Notes under the pieces: generated by a model
What the model saw: the letters and a program-made list of their open reading frames with translations, nothing else
Databases searched by the model: none
Told to the model about the DNA's origin: nothing
Part shown: one piece after another, positions 8,421-17,000 of the stretch
Layout: each line of letters opens with the position of its first letter
Numbering within the stretch: position 1 is the stretch's first letter
Origin: Candidatus Kaistia colombiensis
GTDB taxonomy: Bacteria > Pseudomonadota > Alphaproteobacteria > Rhizobiales > Kaistiaceae
Assembly: GCA_029203105.1 (NCBI GenBank)
Contig: CP119318.1
Location: 1,874,501 to 1,938,500 of the forward strand
Direction of reading: 5' to 3'
Length of the DNA stretch: 64,000 nt
Program-made: the position numbers and the translations under genes

Positions 8421-9386
8421 CTAGCCACCACCGGCCATGGCCTTCAGACTGGCCGCATAGGTGTCGACATCGTCCTTGCCGATCACTTTGGTCGGGATGA
8501 TGATCAGCCCATTCGCCGGGATGCCGGACTTGTCGCCCTTCAGATAGGCGGCCATCAGCTTCATGCCCTGATAGGCCCATTCGAACGGCTGCTGCACCAC
8601 GGTGGCGGCAATCGTGCCTTCCTTGACCCCGCCGAGGGTGATCGGGTCGTCGTCGAAGCCGATCACGGTGATCTGGCCGAGCTTGCCGGCGTCGCGCAGC
8701 GCCTCGTAGATGCGCGGCGTGTTGTAGGAGTAGAAGCCGACCATGCAGGTCACGTCGGGGCTGGCGACCAGCGCGTCCTCGACATTCTTCTTGGCGCGGG
8801 TCTGGTCGATGTCGTCGCCGCGCACGTCGATCAGTTCGACCTTCGAGCCGGCGAGGCCTTCCTTCATGCCCTGGATGCGTTCCTTGGCGTTGTCGGCGCC
8901 GAGCAGCCCGACGAAGCCGATGCATTTGGCGCCGTTCGGCAGCGCTTTCAGTGCGATCTCGGCGGCCTGCTTGCCGGCGTCGACATTGGAGGAGCCGATA
9001 TAGGCCACGCGTTTCGACTGCGGCGCGTCGCTGTCGGTGGTGAACAGGGGGATCTGCCCGGCGATGCGGTTGAGCGCCTCGGTCGAGGTGCCGGGATCGA
9101 TGGCCGAGACCATGATGGCCTTGACGCCGGCGGCGACGAGGTCGTCCATCAGCCTCTGCTGGATCGCCGCGGCGGCCTGCTCGGGATATTTCAGTTCCAT
9201 GGTGTAGTCGGGCATTTCCGACTGGGCCTTGCGCACGCCGGCCTCGGCGGCTTTCCAGAAGTCCGAGGCGCCGTTCACGACGAAGGCCAGCGTCGGCTTG
9301 TCCTGCGCCGAGGCCGGCGCAGCGACGCCGATCCCGAACAGGGTGCCGGCCGTCAGAACGGCAGCCAATTGCTTGGAAAACTTCAT
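8421..9386 (-). CDS. periplasmic sugar-binding protein (RbsB-like, Peripla_BP_4)
   Basis: Receptor of the CUT2 importer encoded downstream. The frame is open upstream to 9497, but the ATG at 9386 has a strong Shine-Dalgarno (AGGAGG, 9393-9398 on the minus strand) and starts a proper signal peptide, 'MKFSKQLAAVLTAGTLF', with cleavage after 'PASA' near residue 25. The 321-residue product has the periplasmic-binding fold pattern 'LAFVVNGASDFWKAAEAGV', 'AIMVSAIDPGTSTEALNR' and 'VIGFDDDPITL'. The ligand is probably a monosaccharide or polyol. It is the first gene of the operon and carries a possible operator at 9404-9416 upstream. Confidence 0.9.
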   Translation of the reverse strand: MKFSKQLAAVLTAGTLFGIGVAAPASAQDKPTLAFVVNGASDFWKAAEAGVRKAQSEMPDYTMELKYPEQAAAAIQQRLMDDLVAAGVKAIMVSAIDPGTSTEALNRIAGQIPLFTTDSDAPQSKRVAYIGSSNVDAGKQAAEIALKALPNGAKCIGFVGLLGADNAKERIQGMKEGLAGSKVELIDVRGDDIDQTRAKKNVEDALVASPDVTCMVGFYSYNTPRIYEALRDAGKLGQITVIGFDDDPITLGGVKEGTIAATVVQQPFEWAYQGMKLMAAYLKGDKSGIPANGLIIIPTKVIGKDDVDTYAASLKAMAGGG

Positions 9387-9403
9387 AGATCCCTCCTGGG
9401 TAC

Positions 9404-9416
9404 AGGAACGTTTCCT
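9404..9416. promoter_or_regulatory. possible LacI-type operator ahead of the RbsB-like gene
   Basis: AGGAA-CGT-TTCCT is an exact inverted repeat; read on the minus strand it contains GGAAACGTTCC, resembling LacI-family sites built on a central CG. It is 18 bases upstream of the start codon. Confidence 0.35.
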
Positions 9417-9496
9417 ATGCTTTTCCGCGCTGCCCTTTGGTTGGGTCTCGCATTGCCCTGTCGAGCAGTATGCGGCAACAGCCTGTCTTCGATACA

Positions 9497-9535
9497 CCTC
9501 GCCTTCCCAAGAGTAAACTCGTATGGAAGGCGAGG
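9497..9535 (-). terminator. hairpin after the CUT1 binding-protein gene
   Basis: Arms CCTCGCCTTCC (9497-9507) and GGAAGGCGAGG (9525-9535) are exact, with a second small stem GAGT-AA-ACTC inside the loop. It is 28 bases beyond the stop at 9564 on the minus strand. There is no T-run, so this may be a Rho-assisted end or an mRNA-protecting structure. Confidence 0.55.
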
Positions 9536-9563
9536 CTTTGCTTGGCGGTCGGAGTTGGCTTCG

Positions 9564-10841
9564 CTATTTGGCTGCCGCCAGGCGCTCCATTTCGGACTGA
9601 GCCCAGGCGACGGACTTTTCCGCGCTTTCTCCGTCGACCAGCATGCGCTGCAGCGACTGGGTGACGGTCTTGGCGTTGAAGATGGCCGCGGCGAGCGCCG
9701 AGGGCGGGCCGGCATACCCGTCGATCAGGCCATTGCGGGCCATTTCGTCGAAATTGGCGAAGGCGGGCGTATCCTTGAACAGCGGCATCGACTTCGTTTG
9801 CGCCGGATAGATCGGCACCCAGCGCCCGCCAACGGTCGCGATGATCGTTTCGTATTGCGCGGGCTCGAAGAAGTGGTTCAACCAGGCCTTGCCGTCGTCG
9901 GGACGTTTGGTGTCCTTGCTCACCAGCCAGGAAAAGGACGAGATCATGCTGGCCGATCGGCCTTTTTCGCCCGGGCCCGCCGGAATGGCGATCATCTCGG
10001 TATTGGCCAGCAGATCGGGATCGTTCTGGGTCATCCACTGGTAGATGCTGGGTGGATTGATCGTGAAGGCGGCGCGCCCGGTCTGGTAGGCGGTATTGTT
10101 GCCGGCGTCATCCCACGTCAGGGTCGAGCGGGGGATCGTGCCCTCGGCGAACATGTCGGCGATGTACTGGTAGGCGGCGACGGTCTCCGGCGAGTTCCAG
10201 GTGATCGTATCGCCGTCCTCGGCAAACATGGCGCCGCCATAGGACCAGACGATCATGCGGGAGAAGGATTCGGCATCATTGGCGCTGGAGAGCGGCATGG
10301 CGAACGGGGCAATGCCCGGATTGGCCTTGAGGATCGCCTGCGAGGCGGTGCGCAGTTCCGCCCAGGTTTTCGGCACTTCGAGGCCGGCTTCCTTCAGCAG
10401 ATCCGTACGGACGAACATCGGGACCACGTCGACCTCGAGTGGCAGCGCGTGCGCCTTGCCCTCGTACATGGCTTGCGGAATCGTGCTCTCATAGACGCCC
10501 CCGGGCACCGCCCGCATGGTTGCGAGAATGTCGTCGAGGGGCATCGTGACGCCGAGCTTGGCGTAATATTGCGTCTGCGGGCCGACCTGCATGAACACGT
10601 CCGGCGGCGCGCCGGCCTGCAGCGCGGCTGCAAGGCGCTCCGTCATGGCGTTGCCCGGCACCACCACATATTCCACGTCAATGCCGCGGGCCTTGCCGAA
10701 TTGGGTGGCCATTTCTGTAATCAGATCATCGGCCTGTTGGTTGAAGGCCTGCAGTCCCCAGATCGTCAGATCGGCGGCTTGCGCCGTCAGCGGCAGCAGG
10801 GTCGCTCCCGATATGAGTAGCGCCATGGCGAGCTTCTTCAT
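9564..10841 (-). CDS. periplasmic sugar-binding protein (SBP family 1, CUT1)
   Basis: Receptor for an oligosaccharide, polyol or sugar-acid importer. The 425-residue protein starts 'MKKLAMALLISGATLLPLTAQAA', a textbook signal peptide cleaved after residue 22, and continues with 'DLTIWGLQAFNQQADDL' and family-1 landmarks such as 'GAPPDVFMQVGPQTQYYAKLGV' and 'TWAELRTASQAILKA'. It is the last gene after two permeases (10888-11733 and 11740-12681). This set has no ATPase of its own; the MalK-like protein at 14917 is the nearest candidate. Confidence 0.9.
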   Translation of the reverse strand: MKKLAMALLISGATLLPLTAQAADLTIWGLQAFNQQADDLITEMATQFGKARGIDVEYVVVPGNAMTERLAAALQAGAPPDVFMQVGPQTQYYAKLGVTMPLDDILATMRAVPGGVYESTIPQAMYEGKAHALPLEVDVVPMFVRTDLLKEAGLEVPKTWAELRTASQAILKANPGIAPFAMPLSSANDAESFSRMIVWSYGGAMFAEDGDTITWNSPETVAAYQYIADMFAEGTIPRSTLTWDDAGNNTAYQTGRAAFTINPPSIYQWMTQNDPDLLANTEMIAIPAGPGEKGRSASMISSFSWLVSKDTKRPDDGKAWLNHFFEPAQYETIIATVGGRWVPIYPAQTKSMPLFKDTPAFANFDEMARNGLIDGYAGPPSALAAAIFNAKTVTQSLQRMLVDGESAEKSVAWAQSEMERLAAAK

Positions 10842-10887
10842 GATGTCTCCTCCTCTTCTTCGTGCGGGTTTCTTTTGGATAGGCGCG

Positions 10888-11733
10888 CTATCCCTTGACG
10901 CTTCCGGCCGCCAGGCCTTCGACGATGTAGCGCTGGGCGATGATGTAGATGACCAGGATCGGGGCGATGGCGATGACCGAGCTGGCCATGAGCTGGCCCC
11001 AGATGAATGTGTCGCCCATGATCAGGCCCGTGAGCCCGGCAGTGAAGGTCTTGGTATCGTTTGAATGGACGAACACCAGCGCGTAAAGGAACTCGTTCCA
11101 GGCGTGGGTGAACGCGAACAGAGCCACTACCGCGAGCCCGGGTTTGGCGATTGGCAGAACCACCTTCAGGAGTGTCTGCAGTCGCGTGGCGCCATCCACC
11201 TTCGCCGCTTCGTCCAGTTCGATCGGGATGGTGCGGAAGTAACCGATCAGCATCCAGGTGCAGAACGGTACCGTGAAGGTAAGATAGGCTAGGACGAGGC
11301 CGGTCTTGGTATTGATCAAGCCGAGATTTTGCAGAACCACAAACAATGGAATGAACAACAACGAGGGCGGCAGAAGATAAGCCATGACGATGGCCCGCGC
11401 CGTCACGCCCCGGCCCTTGAACTGCATCCGTGCGATCGGGTAGGCGGCGAGCGCGCCGATCACGGCCGAGATCAATGTCACCGAAACGGCGACGGTGGCG
11501 CTGTTCATCACGAATTGCGGAAATTTCGAGTTGAACAGCGCAGTGTTGAAGTTCTGCAGTGTCGCGCGCGCCGGCAGCAGGGTCGGCGGTATCGCGTAGA
11601 TCTCGCGCGAGGTCTTCAGGGATGTCACGACGATCCAGTAGATCGGCGCCAGCGACCAGAACAAGGCGATCGCCACGCCGATGGTGGTGACGATGCGACC
11701 GACGAGAAGCTCGGACCAGCTCTTGACCATCAC
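10888..11733 (-). CDS. carbohydrate ABC transporter permease (MalG-like)
   Basis: Second membrane subunit of a CUT1 importer. The 281-residue protein has six predicted membrane segments and a cytoplasmic EAA loop near residues 175-200 ('LDEAAKVDGATRLQTLLKVVLPIA'-type pattern, with E-A-A, G and L-P all present). It ends 'QRYIVEGLAAGSVKG', the very common MalG C-terminus. Its stop is 46 bases from the binding-protein start and its start is 6 bases from the partner permease, so the three genes form one transcript. Confidence 0.92.
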   Translation of the reverse strand: MMVKSWSELLVGRIVTTIGVAIALFWSLAPIYWIVVTSLKTSREIYAIPPTLLPARATLQNFNTALFNSKFPQFVMNSATVAVSVTLISAVIGALAAYPIARMQFKGRGVTARAIVMAYLLPPSLLFIPLFVVLQNLGLINTKTGLVLAYLTFTVPFCTWMLIGYFRTIPIELDEAAKVDGATRLQTLLKVVLPIAKPGLAVVALFAFTHAWNEFLYALVFVHSNDTKTFTAGLTGLIMGDTFIWGQLMASSVIAIAPILVIYIIAQRYIVEGLAAGSVKG

Positions 11734-11739
11734 CCCCTC

Positions 11740-12681
11740 CTATTGTTTCGACGCCAGCATGCGGCGGGTCAGCAGCATGATGAGGATGAAGAAGACCGGG
11801 ATCACGGAGACGAGGACCGCGGCGCCGAGCCCGAGTTGGCTCTGGGTGATGCCGTAGTCATAGGCGAGTGTCGGCAGGATATGGGTGCGCATGGCGGGGC
11901 CGCCGCCGGTCAGGATGAACACCATATGGAAGGAGTTGAACGTCCAGATCGCCGACAGCATCACCGTGACGAAGATGACCTCCTTCATCTGCGGCAGTGT
12001 CACGGCGAAGAAGCGCCGGATCGGCCCGGCGCCGTCGATGGCAGCGGCCTCGTTCAGGTCGCCCGGGATCGCGGTCAGAGCCGCCAGGAACATCATGGTG
12101 AAGAAGGGCAGGCCATGCCAGACCATCGCAATGCCGATGGAGAACATCGCGATCTTGGGGTCGGACAGCCAGTAGACCGGCTGGTCTGTCAGCCCGAGCG
12201 CCTGCACCAGATAGCTTAGCACGCCGGCCTGCTCGTCGAAGATCCACTTCCAGGAGAGGCCAGCGATCAGGCCCGGCACCGCCCAGGGCAGAAAGACGAG
12301 CGCCCGGATCAGTCCGCGCGCCGGCATTTTCTGCGCCAGCAGCACGGCGCAGGCGAGGCCGACCACGAGCTTGATGGCGACAACGCCGGATGTCAGGAAC
12401 AGCGAATTCATCGCGGCCCGCGCGAAATGCGGATCCGCGAGCAGGGTCGCGAAATTGGCGAAGCCGATAAACTGGCCGTTCCTGCCAACGACGTTGCTGG
12501 TGAAGGAGGTCAACACGCCATCGACGAGCGGATAGGCAATGAAGGCGGCGAAGACGGCTGCCGCCGGGGCCAGGAACAGATAGGCCGCTAGCCAATCCGG
12601 TCGTCGCGTTGGATGGCGGCGCGGAATGGGTGGCGCGGTAAATCCCTTGGGCAAGCTGGCCTCGGGCGTAGCGGGTCGCAT
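11740..12681 (-). CDS. carbohydrate ABC transporter permease (MalF-like)
   Basis: First membrane subunit of the same CUT1 importer. The frame is open upstream to 12972, overlapping the RraA gene, but ATG 12681 has GGAG seven bases ahead and gives a normal 313-residue protein beginning 'MRPATPEASLPKG'. Six membrane segments start at about residue 30 ('LAAYLFLAPAAAVF'). The EAA loop is 'LNEAAAIDGAGPIRRFFAVTLP'-like near residue 205. It is the first gene after the strong hairpin at 12798-12840, so it may depend on read-through from the upstream enolase/RraA genes. Confidence 0.9.
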   Translation of the reverse strand: MRPATPEASLPKGFTAPPIPRRHPTRRPDWLAAYLFLAPAAAVFAAFIAYPLVDGVLTSFTSNVVGRNGQFIGFANFATLLADPHFARAAMNSLFLTSGVVAIKLVVGLACAVLLAQKMPARGLIRALVFLPWAVPGLIAGLSWKWIFDEQAGVLSYLVQALGLTDQPVYWLSDPKIAMFSIGIAMVWHGLPFFTMMFLAALTAIPGDLNEAAAIDGAGPIRRFFAVTLPQMKEVIFVTVMLSAIWTFNSFHMVFILTGGGPAMRTHILPTLAYDYGITQSQLGLGAAVLVSVIPVFFILIMLLTRRMLASKQ

Positions 12682-12797
12682 CGACGGGACTCCATCGGGC
12701 TTGTGGTCGAACGCGCCCTTAGGGGCATTCCCAAGCCGGTTTGGCGCTTCGTTTCTTCGCCTCTGGGCGTCGAACGGAAAGCGGCGTTTGCCGGGAG

Positions 12798-12840
12798 ATC
12801 GCTCCGGCTGCGGCGACGGGATCGCCGCGGCCGGAGCGAT
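12798..12840 (-). promoter_or_regulatory. very strong hairpin behind the RraA-like gene
   Basis: Arms ATCGCTCCGGC / GCCGGAGCGAT and inner GCGGCGA / TCGCCGC are all exact, giving an 18-pair stem with one mismatch and a five-base loop. It begins four bases after the stop at 12845. Without a T-run it is better seen as an attenuator or mRNA 3'-end stabiliser between two transport units than as a classical terminator. Confidence 0.6.
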
Positions 12841-12844
12841 GTGT

Positions 12845-13597
12845 CTAGGTCTTGATCGGATTGAGCTTGCGCCAGGCCTGGTATTCTTCCTGCGCATCGG
12901 GATGGAGCGGGTAGTAGCGCTGCAGGGCGCCGCCCTCGAGCAGCTTGATCTTGGAGAACTCCTCCCACTCATGATGCTCGGAGGCTGTGGCGATCACCTC
13001 TTCCGCCAGCGCCGCCGGCAGCACCACGGCACCGTCGTCGTCGGCGACGATGATGTCGCCGGGGATCACCGTCACGCCGCCGCAGGCGATCGGAATGTTG
13101 TAGTCCATGGGCATCAGTCCGGTCTGGGTATGGAAGTTCGGCGTCAGGCCGCGGATCCACATCGGCATGTCGAGCTCGATCTGGCCTGGATAGTCACGGA
13201 TGCAACCATCAATGACGAGACCGGCGCCGCCGCGGCCCTTGAAATAGGTCATCATCATTTCGCCGAATACGCCGGCGGTCATGTCGCCGCGCGCGTCGAC
13301 CACCACCACGTCGCCGGGCTGGGTCTTGTAGAGAACGTGGCGGTGCAGCTGCTTCTCCGGATCGGCATATTCGCCCTCGCCGTAGAGGTCCTCGCGCTTC
13401 GGCATGAATTGCAGCGTCAGCGCCGGGCCGACCATCACGCGGCCCTTGAGCCAGCTCACCGGGCCGGTCATGTGCGGGTTGCGGATCCCCATATGGCCGA
13501 GCGTGCCGGCGACCGTCGCGGCCCCGATCTTCTTCAGCGCCTCGATCTGCGCCTTGGGCGGACGCTTGATGTCCTTGATGTCCTGGTTCGTCGTCAT
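12845..13597 (-). CDS. RraA-family protein, probably a 2-keto acid aldolase or decarboxylase
   Basis: The RraA fold includes 4-hydroxy-4-methyl-2-oxoglutarate aldolase, oxaloacetate decarboxylase and pathway aldolases, besides the RNase E regulator. The 250-residue protein is longer than true RraA (about 160), as in metabolic members, and carries the active-site loop 'GLVIDGCIRD' near residues 125-134 with the D-G and R-D residues that hold the metal and substrate, plus 'VVVDARGDM' before it. A strong Shine-Dalgarno (GAGGAGGAGA) precedes ATG 13597. It lies directly behind an enolase-type dehydratase, so cleavage of the resulting 2-keto-3-deoxy acid is a reasonable guess. Confidence 0.78.
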   Translation of the reverse strand: MTTNQDIKDIKRPPKAQIEALKKIGAATVAGTLGHMGIRNPHMTGPVSWLKGRVMVGPALTLQFMPKREDLYGEGEYADPEKQLHRHVLYKTQPGDVVVVDARGDMTAGVFGEMMMTYFKGRGGAGLVIDGCIRDYPGQIELDMPMWIRGLTPNFHTQTGLMPMDYNIPIACGGVTVIPGDIIVADDDGAVVLPAALAEEVIATASEHHEWEEFSKIKLLEGGALQRYYPLHPDAQEEYQAWRKLNPIKT

Positions 13598-13694
13598 GGC
13601 TGTCTCCTCCTCTGGCGGTAAGCACCGCCGTCAACGCATGTCGGTGTGAAGCGCGTCGCGGCGCCGCGGCGCGCGATCCCGTTGTCGCGGCTCG

Positions 13695-14873
13695 TCAGGC
13701 GTAAGGCGTCTCGCCGAAATAGCTGGAGCCCCTCTTGAGGTGCGCCTTGGCGACGTCCTCGTTCAGCGTCAGGCCATGGCCGGGCTTGTTGTTCAGCGGA
13801 ATGAAGCCGTCGACGAGCGGGTTGCCGCCCTCGACCAGATCGCCCCACCATTCAACGTCATGGGCGTGGTATTCCATGACGAGGAAATTGCTGACGGCGG
13901 CGCAGACATGGCCGCAGGCGACGGTGCCGATCGGGCTGGCGACGTTATGGGGCGCCATGGCGATGTAGTACATGTCGGCATGGTCGGCGACCTTCTTGAA
14001 TTCCGACAGGCCGCCCATCTTCGGGATGTCGGGCGAGATGATGCGCGCCGCCTGCTTCTCGATCAGGTCGCGATAGCCCCATTTCGTGTAGAGGCTCTCG
14101 CCGGTCAGGATCGGCGTTTTCGTCGAGCGGGTGACCTGGACCAGGGCGTCGATGTTGTGCGGCGGGGTCGGGTCCTCGAGCCAGACGAGATCGAGCGGCT
14201 CGAGTCGCTGTGCCAGCTTGATCGCGTCGTTGACGCCGAACTTCCAGTGCGCGTCCATCGCCACCATGATCTCGGGCCCGACGGCCTCGCGCACGGCGGT
14301 GGCGACGCTGACCATCCAGTCGAGTTCCTGCGAGCCGATGACGCGGTTGTAGGGCTCGACCCACTGCCGGCTCGGATAATCGTCGTTTGTGACGTCGAGC
14401 GTGTAGGGGTTCTCGTTGTCGAGATCGAACTTGATCGCCGTGAACCCGGCGGCGACGACTTCCTTGGCGCGGCGGGCATATTCGGCCGGATCGTGCGTGT
14501 CGCCCTCGTGGCAATCGGCATAGATGCGGATCTTTTCGCGAAACCGGCCGCCGAAGAAAGTCGAGATCGGTAGCTGGTGGGCTCGGCCCATCAGGTCCCA
14601 GAGCGCGATCTCGATGCCGGACATGGCGGTGACGGTGGTGCCGCCCTGCGCGCCTTCGCCGGAAAGCACGCGCTCGATGACGAACATCAGCTTGCCGATA
14701 TTGGTCGGATCCTGGCCGATGATGTAAGGCGCGGCGCGATGCACCAGCTCGGCGACGCCGGCGCCCCAATAGGCCTCGCCAAGGCCGGTGACGCCCTTGT
14801 CGGTCTCAATTCGCACCAGCACCCATGGGAAATTGCCGTCGATGACGGCGGTGCGCACGCTCGTGATTTTCAT
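13695..14873 (-). CDS. enolase-superfamily sugar-acid dehydratase or cycloisomerase (mandelate racemase group)
   Basis: These enzymes remove a proton next to a carboxylate, usually dehydrating a sugar acid to a 2-keto-3-deoxy acid. The 392-residue protein has the N-terminal capping domain ('GVTGLGEAYWG') and a barrel with 'AIKFDLDNE' (K-x-D base, near residue 165), metal ligands D in 'MVAMDAHWKF', E in 'VWLEDP' and E in 'LTGESLY', the 'ISPDIPKMGG' strand and the histidine in 'APHNVASP'. It sits between a MalK-type ATPase and an RraA-type aldolase. The substrate is unknown; galactonate- or galactarate-like acids are examples from the family only. Confidence 0.88.
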   Translation of the reverse strand: MKITSVRTAVIDGNFPWVLVRIETDKGVTGLGEAYWGAGVAELVHRAAPYIIGQDPTNIGKLMFVIERVLSGEGAQGGTTVTAMSGIEIALWDLMGRAHQLPISTFFGGRFREKIRIYADCHEGDTHDPAEYARRAKEVVAAGFTAIKFDLDNENPYTLDVTNDDYPSRQWVEPYNRVIGSQELDWMVSVATAVREAVGPEIMVAMDAHWKFGVNDAIKLAQRLEPLDLVWLEDPTPPHNIDALVQVTRSTKTPILTGESLYTKWGYRDLIEKQAARIISPDIPKMGGLSEFKKVADHADMYYIAMAPHNVASPIGTVACGHVCAAVSNFLVMEYHAHDVEWWGDLVEGGNPLVDGFIPLNNKPGHGLTLNEDVAKAHLKRGSSYFGETPYA

Positions 14874-14916
14874 TCCGGTGGCTTTCTGGAGGTGGACGAC
14901 GTTTGGAAGTGGGGTT

Positions 14917-16014
14917 TCAGACGGCGGCGAGAGCCAATTCGGTGGCTCCGTCGAAGAGGTGGATCTTGTCCTGGTCGAATTCGATCCAGACCTTCTGGTC
15001 GGGATGCACGGTGACGCTCGGGTCGAGGCTGACGATCACCACCGAGGTGCCGAGGAAGACCTGAACGAAGGTGATGTCGCCGGTCGGCTCGACCGTGTAG
15101 ACGACGCCGGGAACCGCGCCCGGCGTCTGTGCGCTGTGGAGCTTCACGGTGCTGTGACGGGCGCCGAGGACGACCTGGTTGGACGTCGCGCCAAGAGCCT
15201 TGCGCGCATTTTGCGGCGAGAGCGGCAGCTCCCAGCCCTCGGGGCTGCGGAGCGCGACGTCGCTGCCGTGGCTCACCGCCTCGAGCGGGACGAGGCTCAT
15301 GGCCGGGCTGCCGACGAAGCTCGCGACGAACATATTGACCGGATTGTCGAAGACGTTCTTCGGCGAGTCGTATTGTTGCAGGAAGCCGCCATGCATCACC
15401 GCCATCTTGTCGGCCATGGTGACGGCTTCGAGCTGGTCGTGCGTGACGTAGACGACGGTCGCCTCCAGGTCCTGGTGGAAGCGTTTCAGCTCGGTCCGCA
15501 TCTGCACCCGCAGCTTGGCGTCGAGATTGGAGAGCGGTTCGTCCATCAGGAAGACGCGCGGATCGCGCACCAGCGCGCGGCCAAGCGCGACGCGCTGCTG
15601 CTGGCCGCCGGAGAGCTCGCGCGGCTTGCGTTCGAGCAGATGGGTGATGTCGAGCACCTTGGCGGCCGATAGTACCTTGCGCTCGATCTCCGCCTTGGCG
15701 AGCTTGCGCATCTGCAACGGGAAGGCGAGGTTCTTGAACACCGTTTTGTTGGGGTAGAGCGCGTAGTTCTGGAACACCATGGCGATGTCCCGGTCCTTCG
15801 GATCGAGGTCGTTGACCAGCCGGCCGCCAATATGGATCTCGCCGCCGGAGATCTCGTTCAGCCCGGCGATCAGGCTGAGCGTCGTGGTTTTGCCGCAGCC
15901 GGAGGGGCCGACAAGGGCGACGAATTCGCCGTCGGCGACGGTCAGCGAGACATGATTTACCGCGTAGATATCGCCGTAGGTCTTGACGACTTCGTTGAGA
16001 ACGACTTCAGCCAT
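14917..16014 (-). CDS. carbohydrate ABC transporter ATP-binding protein (MalK/UgpC family)
   Basis: ATPase for CUT1 importers. The 365-residue protein has Walker A 'GPSGCGKTT' near residue 36, Q-loop 'MVFQNYALYPNKTV', signature 'LSGGQQQRVALGRALV', Walker B 'VFLMDEPLSNLDAKL' and 'VYVTHDQLEAVTMADKM', followed by the C-terminal regulatory OB-like domain ('KVWIEFDQDKIHLFDGATE'). It lies between the permease at 16080 and the enolase gene. It is the only protein of this type in the window although three CUT1 binding-protein/permease sets are present, so it may serve more than one. Confidence 0.93.
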   Translation of the reverse strand: MAEVVLNEVVKTYGDIYAVNHVSLTVADGEFVALVGPSGCGKTTTLSLIAGLNEISGGEIHIGGRLVNDLDPKDRDIAMVFQNYALYPNKTVFKNLAFPLQMRKLAKAEIERKVLSAAKVLDITHLLERKPRELSGGQQQRVALGRALVRDPRVFLMDEPLSNLDAKLRVQMRTELKRFHQDLEATVVYVTHDQLEAVTMADKMAVMHGGFLQQYDSPKNVFDNPVNMFVASFVGSPAMSLVPLEAVSHGSDVALRSPEGWELPLSPQNARKALGATSNQVVLGARHSTVKLHSAQTPGAVPGVVYTVEPTGDITFVQVFLGTSVVIVSLDPSVTVHPDQKVWIEFDQDKIHLFDGATELALAAV

Positions 16015-16079
16015 CGGGAATTCCTTTTGGTGCCGGGGGAGGCAGGCGGGGCAGGACCTTGATCAGGACAGGGGCCTGA

Positions 16080-17000
16080 TCAAGACTTGACCGCGCCTTC
16101 GGTCAGCGCACGGACGAAATACTTTTGCAGCACCAGGAACAGCACGACGACAGGCACGCTCATGATGAAGGACGCCGCCATCAGCCCGGGCCAGTTGGTG
16201 GCGTATTCGGAGAAGAAGCGCTGCAGGCCGACTGGCAGGGTCAGCTTGTCTTTTGAATTCAGGAAGGTCAGCGCGTAGACATATTCGTTCCACGCCATGA
16301 TGAAGGCGTAGATCGCCGTCGCGATGATGCCGGGCGAGGACAGCGGCATGACGATATGGAAGAAGGCCTGGAAGCGTGTCGCCCCGTCGATCCTTGCCGC
16401 CTGTTCGAGCTGTATCGGGATGTTGTCGTAAAAGCCCTTGAGCAGCCAGATCGACAGCGGCAGGCCGAAGGTGAGGTAGGTCAGGATCAGCGAACCATGC
16501 GTGTTCACCAGCCCGAGCCACTTCATCATCAGGAACAGCGGCATCAGGAACACCACCGCCGGGAACATGTTGCGCAGCAGAACCGAGAAGAACAGGGCCT
16601 GTCTCCCCGGAAAGCGGAAGCGCGAGAAGGCGTAGGCGGCCGGTACCGCGATGACGACGCCGAGGATGGTCGACAGGATCGAGACGTAGAAGCTGTTCCA
16701 GAAATACTGCAGGAACTCATGGCCGACGGCATTGTTCGGCGACAGGAGCTGCACGTAGTTCTCGAAGGTCACTTCGTTCGGCCACCATTGCGGCGGGTAT
16801 TGCAGGGCGGCGAGCTGCGTCTTCAGCGAGGTGATGACCATCCAGACCATCGGCAGCGCAGTGAAGAGGAGCAGGAAGGCGAGGATGCCGCGGCCGGCCC
16901 AGCGCCATCCGCCGATGGGCTTTTTCGAGCGGCGGCGAGTCGGCGCTGGAGACGTCGTCGTGGCGGTCATGGCGGCGGTGTTGCGGATCGGGGTGCTCAT
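16080..17000 (-). CDS. carbohydrate ABC transporter permease (MalG-like)
   Basis: Second membrane subunit of the CUT1 importer encoded from 19534 downwards. The frame extends upstream, but ATG 17000 overlaps the partner permease stop by four bases (ATGA) and gives a 306-residue protein with a basic cytoplasmic N-terminus ('TRRRSKKPIGG') before the first of six membrane segments. The EAA loop 'LEQAARIDGATRFQAFFHIVMP' type is near residue 205 and the C-terminus 'QKYFVRALTEGAVKS' is characteristic. It is 65 bases ahead of the ATPase start. Confidence 0.92.
   Translation of the reverse strand: MSTPIRNTAAMTATTTSPAPTRRRSKKPIGGWRWAGRGILAFLLLFTALPMVWMVITSLKTQLAALQYPPQWWPNEVTFENYVQLLSPNNAVGHEFLQYFWNSFYVSILSTILGVVIAVPAAYAFSRFRFPGRQALFFSVLLRNMFPAVVFLMPLFLMMKWLGLVNTHGSLILTYLTFGLPLSIWLLKGFYDNIPIQLEQAARIDGATRFQAFFHIVMPLSSPGIIATAIYAFIMAWNEYVYALTFLNSKDKLTLPVGLQRFFSEYATNWPGLMAASFIMSVPVVVLFLVLQKYFVRALTEGAVKS

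Noticed and set aside
8229..10820. 863-codon plus-strand frame opposite two binding-protein genes
   Set aside because: Antisense shadow of genes with clear signal peptides and ribosome-binding sites.
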